A stretch of DNA of 5,620 bases from Deltaproteobacteria bacterium (GTDB lineage: Bacteria > Myxococcota_A > Polyangia > Polyangiales > Houyiibacteriaceae): assembly GCA_019309605.1 (NCBI GenBank), contig JAFDFW010000159.1, positions 1 through 5,620 of the forward strand, written 5' to 3'. The number at the start of each line of letters is the position of its first letter. Position 1 is the first letter of the stretch. The notes below the pieces were generated by a model. It ran no database searches. It was not told the DNA's origin and saw only the letters and a program-made list of their open reading frames with translations. The translations under genes were made by a program, and so were the position numbers. Shown one piece after another: positions 1 through 5,019 of the stretch.

Positions 1-330
1 CGTGCAAGCGCCGCCGTTTCCACCAAGAAGGAGGATGTTGGCGCCACATACGGCGGCAGGTCCACCAGCCGGGCTGGTCGTGCCGTCACACCAGAGGGGA
101 CAACCAAGGCTCAAGATCTCGCAGATACCGCAAGCGGTAAGCGTTCCCTTGATGGCCGCGCCTGCCGGGGAGCAGACGAAGCCCGAGTCGGCCGCGTTGG
201 TGCAGTCGCCGTTCTGACAGACCGAGACGGTGTCAGACGAGCACTGGCCGTCGGTGCCACAAAGGCTGCCGACTGGGTTGTTGGCGTACTGGCAAAGGCC
301 AGTGTTGCATGTGCCGGTGACGCAGTCCGT
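1..330. repeat. Long imperfect direct repeat, left copy (partner at about 5310-5620)
   Basis: The DNA coding for the shared Cys-rich domain is recognisably duplicated. ATCTCGCAGA-ACCGCAAGCGGT appears here near 116-138 and at the right edge near 5420-5443, with one differing base inside. GCCGGGGAGCAGACG and GTGCCGTCACAC are also shared. Both copies have the same orientation. Confidence 0.7.
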
Positions 331-1593
331 GTCCGGGCAGTTTGTCTGGTTGAGACACTCCTCGCAGCTGCCTGAACCGTTGCAGAACCCATCCAGCGTG
401 GCGTTGAAGTCACAAGGCGCAAAGGGTGGTGCGCTTAGGTGGGTACAGGTGATGATGCCGCCGGACTCGAAGCACCCGATCGACGCACACTGCGGGTTGG
501 CTGGTGCCGAGCAGTTGGCCGGCGGGTCGCTCGGGTTCGCGCGAGGATCGAAGAGCTGGCAGACCGAGTCACACCAGTCGCCGGACGGGTTCGCCGTCAA
601 GGTGCTCGGAGGGTCACATGCCTCTGGAGGCTCGATGACGCTGTTGCCACAAACCGCGAGGCTCTGACAGAAGACGGGGATGACAGCGTTGGCGTTGTCG
701 TCGGTGCCGTCACAGCCGAAGGGATCGGTTCCGCCAGCGGCGAAGCCGTCGTCGGAAATGGACACGATCACGACACACTGCGTGCCGGGGTCGCCCGGAG
801 CCGGGTCGTCACCGATGTTACAGAAGAGGTCGAGGTCGGCCGACTCGGCGCCGATGACCGTCGGGGGATCCTGGTGAGGACAGGGAACCGGAGTCGGCGG
901 GAACTGGTACGCCGGGTTCGAGCCACAGTTGACCCAGTTGGCCGGGTTCGGGTCCACGGACGATGCCGCGGTGATGAAGAGAACCGCAGCGAGGGGGTTG
1001 TCGATGCCGCCGTCTGGGTCGTAGCACCAGATCTGGACGTCCACCGCGTCACCGCCGGTCGACTGCGTGGTCGGGCTGACGATGATCTGGCTGTACTCGG
1101 AGCACTGGTTGAACTCACCTTCAACGCCGATGCCGCCGTAGCGTGCGTCGGTGATGCAGTTGATGATGATGGTCACGAAGGTGTTGGCTGCCTGCGCGAT
1201 GACCGGGATGTCGACCAGCTGGCCAGCACAAGTCATGGTGCCGTCGTCCGAGATCGCGACGATGGTCACGGTGCAGAGACCGGCGGGAAGGCCTTCCTTC
1301 TTGAAGACGCCGAGGCTGTCCTTCGGGTCGGTCGGGTCGTTACCCTCCGAGGTGTTGACGTTCACGTCGAACGTCTCCGACGGCCAGGGCAGGCCGGTGA
1401 TCGGGTCGATGCCGGTACAGTCAATCGTGACCGTGACAGTCGTGATGTGCTTGACGACCGCGTCGGCATCAAGAGTTAGAGCTGCGTCGATACCGCCAGT
1501 CGAGGCTTGGTCCGACGTACATCCTGCAAAGGCAAAGGCAAGCGCTGTACAAGCCAGCAGCATGCCCTTGGTACATGTGGTTATCCGATTCAT
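1..1593 (-). CDS. Cysteine-rich surface lipoprotein, C terminus cut by the window edge
   Basis: Function is not recognised. The frame is open from ATG at 1593 to base 1 with no stop, giving 531 residues; the C terminus lies outside. Residues 1-25 form a lipoprotein signal peptide ending in the lipobox AFAGC (Cys25), so the mature protein should be lipid-anchored. Residues about 50-146 and 164-309 look like two beta-sandwich-type domains, each with a Cys-x-V-x-I-V-x-I-S-D-D-G strand (107-118 and 273-283) and a terminal Cys (146, 309). Residues 315-346 (CGNSVIEPPEACD, then GDWCDSVCQ) are a degenerate DUF4215/myxobacterial cysteine-rich repeat. Residues 394-531 are a dense Cys-rich region closely matching the protein at the right edge. 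Codons end mostly in C, which hints at strong expression. The start is supported by a good Shine-Dalgarno and by the signal peptide. By analogy with the paralogue about 90 residues are missing. The reading frame is secure; any adhesin or structural role would be guesswork. Confidence 0.88.
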   Translation of the reverse strand, partial: MNRITTCTKGMLLACTALAFAFAGCTSDQASTGGIDAALTLDADAVVKHITTVTVTIDCTGIDPITGLPWPSETFDVNVNTSEGNDPTDPKDSLGVFKKEGLPAGLCTVTIVAISDDGTMTCAGQLVDIPVIAQAANTFVTIIINCITDARYGGIGVEGEFNQCSEYSQIIVSPTTQSTGGDAVDVQIWCYDPDGGIDNPLAAVLFITAASSVDPNPANWVNCGSNPAYQFPPTPVPCPHQDPPTVIGAESADLDLFCNIGDDPAPGDPGTQCVVIVSISDDGFAAGGTDPFGCDGTDDNANAVIPVFCQSLAVCGNSVIEPPEACDPPSTLTANPSGDWCDSVCQLFDPRANPSDPPANCSAPANPQCASIGCFESGGIITCTHLSAPPFAPCDFNATLDGFCNGSGSCEECLNQTNCPDTDCVTGTCNTGLCQYANNPVGSLCGTDGQCSSDTVSVCQNGDCTNAADSGFVCSPAGAAIKGTLTACGICEILSLGCPLWCDGTTSPAGGPAAVCGANILLLGGNGGACT

Positions 1594-1601
1594 CACCAGT
1601 T

Positions 1602-1608
1602 TCTCCTT
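1602..1608 (-). promoter_or_regulatory. Shine-Dalgarno site of the left Cys-rich lipoprotein
   Basis: On the minus strand AAGGAGA lies 8 bases before the ATG at 1593-1591. It is the best ribosome binding site in the window and fixes the start, since the next in-frame ATG (residue 11) lies inside the signal peptide. Confidence 0.8.
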
Positions 1609-1729
1609 GTTGTCCTCTCGAAACTCACCATCCAGGTGATTCGATACGGGGGTTTTGAACGTGTCCTTACGGGCTTTCACGCTCTGCACGGGAAGTGCGA
1701 AGCAGTGTCTACCGCGGCACGTCTCAAAA

Positions 1730-1743
1730 GATCAATAGATCAA
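1730..1743. repeat. Tandem GATCAA pair (8-bp period)
   Basis: GATCAA occurs twice, separated by TA, in the AT-richer part of the divergent region about 140 bases upstream of the left lipoprotein start. It could be an operator half-site pair. Equally it could be chance, because the unit is short. Confidence 0.25.
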
Positions 1744-1771
1744 ACATCGAAATTCGGTTTTTTGTGATCGG

Positions 1772-1840
1772 TGTCACCGAAACGTGTGTTGTTGCTGCAT
1801 ACCCTTGCACACAGCCCCCACGTCTCACCCTGTCACCGAA
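1772..1840. repeat. Direct repeat TGTCACCGAA, two copies 59 bases apart
   Basis: The 10-mer TGTCACCGAA appears at 1772-1781 and again at 1831-1840, in the same orientation and followed by similar GTG-containing sequence. A perfect 10-mer pair within 70 bases of a divergent promoter region is compatible with regulator binding sites. No known operator consensus is recognised. Confidence 0.3.
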
Positions 1841-2046
1841 TGTGGGACTTGCGTACACAGGTCATGCAGCCCTCTCAAAGTGCCTGAACACCTGTGTTTT
1901 GCAGTGCAAACTGATCCTGGAAAGCGCCGCGCGAAGCGTCGAATCTCAACCCGGTTCGTGTGGAGCGGGTGATCTATCGCACATCGCCAGTGGCTGGTTT
2001 CGAGGCTCTGCGGAGGTTTTTTTTTGGAATGAAACGCGCGCGCCAA

Positions 2047-2153
2047 GGCGGTTGCGAGGGGCCGATCGGACACGAAGTCCGAAAACGTCTAGCCGCCCTG
2101 CCGAAAACGGCCGTACGCCTAGATAACAGGCCCCGTAAGGGCGATACGGGCCT
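2047..2153. other. Stem-loop cluster, possible structured leader or small RNA
   Basis: Several inverted repeats sit within about 107 bases. GGCGGTT (2047-2053) can pair with AGCCGCC (2091-2097) with one G-T wobble, enclosing TCGGAC-ACGAA-GTCCGA (2066-2082, perfect 6-bp stem). GCCG-AAAA-CGGC follows at 2100-2111. Last comes AGGCCC(C)GTA-AGGGCGA-TACGGGCCT (2128-2153, 9 bp with one bulged C). A competing pairing, GGGGCC 2058-2063 with GGCCCC 2129-2134, is also possible. CCGAAAACG occurs twice (2079-2087 and 2101-2109). No long T run follows the last hairpin on either strand, so it is not a classic terminator. It matches no riboswitch or tRNA consensus I know. It lies 113 bases upstream of the small lipoprotein start, so it could belong to its leader. 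Whether it is transcribed is unknown. Confidence 0.35.
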
Positions 2154-2254
2154 TGTAAAACAGCGATAGAGAAAGAACACGCGCCTCCGAGGGCCCTTCT
2201 ACGGCATCCCGAACGCCAACCCTGATGCAAATGACAAAACCGGCGGCAAGGTGT

Positions 2255-2260
2255 AAAGGT
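2255..2260 (+). promoter_or_regulatory. Weak Shine-Dalgarno site of the small lipoprotein
   Basis: AAAGGT lies 6 bases before the ATG at 2267. It is modest, but it supports this start over the in-frame ATG at 2225, which would add 14 charged residues in front of a complete lipoprotein signal. Confidence 0.5.
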
Positions 2261-2266
2261 CGCCGC

Positions 2267-2845
2267 ATGAGTCACAAATTTTCATTTCTTTTCGTCTCTC
2301 TCGCGTTCATGGTCGCCTGTGGCGACGAGGGCGGCGGGACCCAAATGCCGCCTCAAACGATCATCACGATGAGTGGCATGATCGAGGTCACCGGCGACAA
2401 CACAGCGTCAGGGAGCTTCTCCGCGATCGCCTACACGCGGCAGCCGAGTTGCGCCGCGTACGCGCTCGAAGGGGCATCCCCCGACGACCCCGGGGGGACA
2501 GATTTCGAGGGGACATTCAAGATCCCCGGCCCCTACGTTGGCATTCCGCTCGAGCCCTCAGGGGACATCTACGCAACGACGCTTCGAATCGGGCCTTCGA
2601 TCTATGGGGGTCCGGGAACGTACGTGAACAACGAGACAACCTCGCAGATCCAGGGGAAGATCGTCTTGAACGAGCTGGACGGTCCGGAGTACTTCCTGGA
2701 GGACGGCACGGCAACGGTGACGATCAATGCCGATGGCTCCGGCTCGCTCACCTTCGATGACGTCCCCCAAGATACCGAGGGCATTCCAACATCGATCTCG
2801 GGCTCGGTCACCTGGACCTGCACCGAAGACGATCAAATGACGTAA
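2267..2845 (+). CDS. Small lipoprotein of unknown function (192 residues)
   Basis: The ATG at 2267 gives a lipoprotein signal with a short basic start, hydrophobic core FSFLFVSLAF and lipobox MVAC (Cys18), followed by a flexible GDEGGGTQ stretch. The mature domain (about residues 32-187) is rich in Thr, Ser, Gly and alternating hydrophobic residues, suggesting an all-beta fold. It has only two further cysteines, in the PSCAAY motif near residue 62 and in SVTWTC close to the end; they may form a disulphide joining the first and last strands. The last third (GTATVTINADGSGSLTFDDV, then ISGSVTWTC) resembles the closing strands of small secreted beta-sandwich lipoproteins, including the general style of mycobacterial LpqH, but that is a resemblance and not an assignment. 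It is the only plus-strand gene and converges on the beta-helix gene 44 bases away. An upstream in-frame ATG at 2225 is the alternative start. Function unknown. Confidence 0.82.
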   Translation: MSHKFSFLFVSLAFMVACGDEGGGTQMPPQTIITMSGMIEVTGDNTASGSFSAIAYTRQPSCAAYALEGASPDDPGGTDFEGTFKIPGPYVGIPLEPSGDIYATTLRIGPSIYGGPGTYVNNETTSQIQGKIVLNELDGPEYFLEDGTATVTINADGSGSLTFDDVPQDTEGIPTSISGSVTWTCTEDDQMT

Positions 2846-2883
2846 CCCGATTCGGGGTCTGAATCCCGCCCTTGCGCTGGGGC
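2846..2883. terminator. Possible weak bidirectional terminator between convergent genes
   Basis: The 44-base gap between two converging stops contains GATTC (2849-2853) facing GAATC (2861-2865) with a 7-base loop, alternative CCCG/CGGG pairings, and GCCC-TTGCGCTG-GGGC (2868-2883). All stems are short and no T tract follows on either strand. The convergent position is the main reason to propose termination here. Confidence 0.3.
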
Positions 2884-2889
2884 AGTGGT

Positions 2890-4239
2890 TTACCGTTGGG
2901 TGAGCTCGAAGGAGCCCACGTCGCAGGTGTTGCCCTGAGGGCGTTCGACGCCCCGTTGGTCGGTGGTGAGGGGCTGGCCCTCGAGATCGAGACAGGCCGC
3001 TGCGGGGATCACGTTGATTGCGATGCTGCCGGGCTTGAGTCCGTGGGTCTTCGTGGGTCCGCCTCTGTCGATGAGCAGTTCGAGCCCCAAGTCCACGGCG
3101 GACACCTCGACCATGTCGGTGCTCTTGTTGAGGCGGCAGGTGTTGCCGGTGCTTTCGATGTTGTAGCCTTCCGAGGTGATGCCCCCCTCGCATCCGTCAT
3201 AGATCAAGCTATTGGCGACGGTGACCGTCCCCTCGCGGGTAGCGATGCCGTCGCCGCTCGCCGCGTTGTTCAAGGCCACGGTCGTGCTGAGCAGCCTGAG
3301 GTGGCCCTCGTTGGCAATGCCGCCGCCTATGCCGAGGCTCGCGCCCACGTTGGTGGACACGTTATTCGTCACGGTACTATTGATCACCGACATGACCGCA
3401 CCAAGGAACCTAAGCCCACGTCCGTTGTGAAGGCCGCCGCCCCACAGCACGCCGGAGTTCCCGTCAATCGTGCTCTGCACCAGTGTCAGCGTCCCCTCGT
3501 TGCTGATGCCGCCTCCGGTACCGCCACCTCTGGCGGTGAGGCCCCCTCCGGTGGCGCGGTTGTTGAGCACTGTGGTGTTCACCACCGTCATCGTGCCATC
3601 GTTGAGGATGCCGCCTCCTGCTCCGTCGATGCCGGTCCCGGCGCCTGGCTGTAGCGCTTCGCAGTCCGTGATGCGGCAGTTGCGGAGCCCCAAGGTTGCG
3701 CCCTCCGCGTTGTAAATGCCTCCGCCACTCGACTCAAAGTCCTGCCGATGACCCTTCGTGATCTGGAAGCGCCAAAGGTCCGCGGTCGTGCCCTCGGTCA
3801 CTGAGAACCCACGATGGTCCAGGCCTGCGTCGATCGTGAGGTCGCGACCATCGAGGATCACGTCTTTGTCGATGACGATTTCCGCGGTCGTCTGAATCAG
3901 CCGCGCACCGGTGCAGCTGAAGCCGTGCGGACCTCCGCCCGCCGCGATGGCGTCGTTGATGCCTTGCTCGGTGCAGGGAAAGATCGAGTCGATGGGGTCG
4001 CATTCGCCAGCCTGGCAGTACCCCAGGTCGCAGAAGGAGTCATCCTCCTGCACGGTGTTGATGCAGGAGCCGTCGGCCGGGTCGCAGACATCGACGGTGC
4101 AACTGTTGTCGTCGTTGCAATCGACGCCCTGGCATAGGAAGCCCGGAGTGCCGTTTTCGCCGTCGCCTCCGCCACCGCAGGCGACCAGAAGAACCGTTCC
4201 GAGCGCGCCGAGGCACGCGAGTCTAAGTAAGTAATGCAT
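2890..4239 (-). CDS. Right-handed beta-helix lipoprotein with choice-of-anchor-Q C terminus
   Basis: A 449-residue exported protein, probably a passive surface or adhesive structure; no catalytic motif was seen. Residues 1-21 are a lipoprotein signal with lipobox LVAC (Cys21) and a GGGGDG spacer. Residues 36-89 are a Cys-rich segment containing DCNDDNSCTVDVCDPADGSC. Residues 89-165 (CTEQGINDAIAAGGG, then IVIDKDVILDG) are the usual entry to bacterial parallel beta-helices. Five GGG-(I/L)-x-N ladder repeats begin near 172, 208, 242, 267 and 305, each followed by alternating strands and ending in (S/T)T-x-x-x-N-like turns, as in polymorphic outer membrane protein-like helices. Residues about 358-446 (DRGGPTKTHGLKPGSIAINV, then TDQRGVERP and CDVGSFE) are a choice-of-anchor-Q domain. 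The ATG at 4239 is preferred over an in-frame TTG at 4245 because the AGG at 4249-4247 is 7 bases from the ATG and only 1 from the TTG. It follows the FKBP gene by 8 bases. Confidence 0.92.
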   Translation of the reverse strand: MHYLLRLACLGALGTVLLVACGGGGDGENGTPGFLCQGVDCNDDNSCTVDVCDPADGSCINTVQEDDSFCDLGYCQAGECDPIDSIFPCTEQGINDAIAAGGGPHGFSCTGARLIQTTAEIVIDKDVILDGRDLTIDAGLDHRGFSVTEGTTADLWRFQITKGHRQDFESSGGGIYNAEGATLGLRNCRITDCEALQPGAGTGIDGAGGGILNDGTMTVVNTTVLNNRATGGGLTARGGGTGGGISNEGTLTLVQSTIDGNSGVLWGGGLHNGRGLRFLGAVMSVINSTVTNNVSTNVGASLGIGGGIANEGHLRLLSTTVALNNAASGDGIATREGTVTVANSLIYDGCEGGITSEGYNIESTGNTCRLNKSTDMVEVSAVDLGLELLIDRGGPTKTHGLKPGSIAINVIPAAACLDLEGQPLTTDQRGVERPQGNTCDVGSFELTQR

Positions 4240-4245
4240 GATCAA

Positions 4246-4249
4246 ACCT
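4246..4249 (-). promoter_or_regulatory. Shine-Dalgarno of the beta-helix gene overlapping the FKBP stop
   Basis: AGGT on the minus strand (4249-4246) overlaps the TAG stop of the FKBP gene (4250-4248) and lies about 7 bases before the beta-helix ATG. This arrangement supports co-transcription and perhaps translational coupling, and it decides the start. Confidence 0.6.
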
Positions 4250-4826
4250 ATTCGCTGGGCGCCGGCACAGGAGTCGCCGGGCGGGGTGGTGCTTTATCAA
4301 AACTGATGAGCTCTACGTCATAGACCAGCATGCCGAGTGGCGGCCCCTGCTCTGCCGGTGGCTCGCCGGGCTTGACCTCGCCGTGTGCGAGCTTGCCGGG
4401 GATCCAGAGGCGGCGCTTCTCGCCGGGGACCATCAACTGCAGACCTTCGCGCCAACCGGGGAACAGGGCTCCGAATGCAATCGACGCGGAGCGGCCGTTG
4501 CTGAGCGATTCTTGCACGAGCTTGCCCTCGGCGGTCCATCCGATGAAGTTCATCACCACCATGTCACCCTCGGCCGGATGGGCGTCGCCGGCGCTCTCCG
4601 TCAAGACGACCCAAGCCAAACCGGAGTCGCTGCGTTGCGCCTCTTCGGGGACGGCTCCCACGTTGGCCGGCGCCGAGGTGTCGACCTCGACCTTCGCGGC
4701 TCTCTCGGTTCGAACGACCGTCGCGGGCTTCGGTTCGCTCTCGGCCGGAGCAGGTGTGTTGCCTTTGCAGGCGGTTAGTGCAGCGGCGAGGACGACGCAG
4801 CAGACTAGGAATGAGCTTGATTTCAC
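4248..4826 (-). CDS. FKBP-type peptidyl-prolyl cis-trans isomerase lipoprotein
   Basis: FKBP domains catalyse cis-trans isomerisation of prolyl bonds; this one would act as a folding factor in the envelope. Residues 1-20 are a lipoprotein signal with lipobox LTAC (Cys20). Residues 21-65 are a low-complexity Pro/Ala/Glu linker. The FKBP domain spans about 69-176: GLAWVVL, GDMVVMNFIGW, FPGWREGLQLM, GEKRRLWIP, LAHGE and a closing LVYDVELISF. A Pro-rich tail follows (177-192). The pocket tryptophan is kept (W125). By hand alignment to FKBP12, Asp37 is Gln (Q105), Phe36 is Val (V104) and Tyr82 is His (H148), so activity may be weak or altered. The start is GTG; an in-frame stop lies four codons upstream, so no ATG start is available. 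No Shine-Dalgarno is visible. It heads a two-gene unit with the beta-helix lipoprotein, which makes that protein its likely client, by inference. Confidence 0.9.
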   Translation of the reverse strand: MKSSSFLVCCVVLAAALTACKGNTPAPAESEPKPATVVRTERAAKVEVDTSAPANVGAVPEEAQRSDSGLAWVVLTESAGDAHPAEGDMVVMNFIGWTAEGKLVQESLSNGRSASIAFGALFPGWREGLQLMVPGEKRRLWIPGKLAHGEVKPGEPPAEQGPPLGMLVYDVELISFDKAPPRPATPVPAPSE

Positions 4827-4832
4827 GGGCGT

Positions 4833-4861
4833 TTTCTAACCGAGTGCGCCGCGTTTGTCTA
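4833..4861 (-). promoter_or_regulatory. Candidate promoter of the FKBP-beta-helix unit, possibly leaderless
   Basis: On the minus strand TAGACA (4861-4856, one mismatch to TTGACA) and TAGAAA (4838-4833, two mismatches to TATAAT) are separated by exactly 17 bases. Six bases separate the -10 from the GTG at 4826, so the usual +1 would be the G of the start codon. That fits the missing Shine-Dalgarno. The -10 lacks its conserved final T, and chance matches of this quality do occur. Confidence 0.35.
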
Positions 4862-4894
4862 GCTCATACGGAGTAGTTGTGACTTCGCGCACAC

Positions 4895-4929
4895 GGACCC
4901 ACCCAGCTTGCGTTCGTCGGGGTGGGTTC
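4895..4929. repeat. Inverted repeat between the terminator and the FKBP gene
   Basis: GGACCCACCC (4895-4904) faces GGGTGGGTTC (4920-4929): an 8-bp perfect core extended by a G-T wobble and one more pair, with a 15-base loop. There is no T tract. It could be a back-up hairpin after the main terminator, or an operator upstream of the candidate FKBP promoter. Confidence 0.4.
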
Positions 4930-4950
4930 ACCGGGTTCGCTGTGCAAACG

Positions 4951-4982
4951 ACAAAACCCGCGATCGAAGTCGCGGGTTTTGT
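4951..4982 (-). terminator. Strong rho-independent terminator of the right-edge gene
   Basis: ACAAAACCCGCGA (4951-4963) and TCGCGGGTTTTGT (4970-4982) form a perfect 13-bp inverted repeat with a 6-base loop. The GC core is flanked by A4/T4, so it reads as a terminator on both strands. It starts about 37 bases past the stop of the right-edge Cys-rich gene on the minus strand, which is its likely user. It separates that gene from the FKBP unit, arguing against one long transcript. Confidence 0.9.
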
Positions 4983-5019
4983 ACGTCGTCGTCAGCTCAG
5001 CCGAGCTGTGTCGAGCGGT

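Larger units (their letters stand above)
1594..2266. other. Divergent intergenic region without a convincing gene
   Basis: About 670 bases separate the divergent starts of the left Cys-rich lipoprotein and the small lipoprotein. Open frames of 60-140 codons exist on both strands, but none has a recognisable domain, signal peptide and good ribosome binding site together, so I call none of them. The half next to the left gene (about 1600-1960) is visibly less GC-rich than the genes. It holds a tandem GATCAA-TA-GATCAA (1730-1743), two copies of TGTCACCGAA (1772-1781 and 1831-1840) and a T9 tract (2017-2025). The half next to the small lipoprotein holds the stem-loop cluster at 2047-2153. Promoters for both genes should lie here, but I could not pick out a convincing -35/-10 pair for either one. 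Confidence 0.6.

Noticed and set aside
439..1479. 346-codon plus-strand open frame opposite the left lipoprotein
   Set aside because: It is very rich in Arg, Asp, Val and Gly, the usual product of reading a GC-rich gene on its antisense strand. The minus-strand frame has a signal peptide, a Shine-Dalgarno, domains and a paralogue.
2011..2025. T9 tract as a plus-strand terminator
   Set aside because: Only a 3-4 bp stem (CTC-TGCG-GAG) or a small CCAG-TGG-CTGG hairpin precedes it, and no plus-strand gene lies upstream.
1695..2126. 143-codon plus-strand open frame in the divergent region
   Set aside because: The composition is mixed, no domain or good ribosome binding site is seen, and it crosses the promoter region and stem-loop cluster.
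2047..2153. tRNA, cyclic-di-GMP or cobalamin riboswitch in the stem-loop cluster
   Set aside because: No T-arm, anticodon arm or CCA-compatible ends, and none of the conserved core bases of those riboswitches, could be found.
2241..2260. ATGACA-N17-TAAAGG as a promoter just upstream of the small lipoprotein
   Set aside because: The -10 matches at only three positions and is better explained as the Shine-Dalgarno (AAAGGT). It also shows how easily such pairs arise by chance.
2225..2266. Upstream ATG at 2225 as start of the small lipoprotein
   Set aside because: It would put a 14-residue charged extension before a complete signal peptide, with no ribosome binding site at the right distance.
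1946..2275. Minus-strand open frames of 68-109 codons between 1825 and 2275
   Set aside because: They overlap one another in different frames, have no ribosome binding site or domain, and one runs into the small lipoprotein start.
2872..3654. 260-codon plus-strand open frame
   Set aside because: It is antisense to the beta-helix gene and has no recognisable domain.
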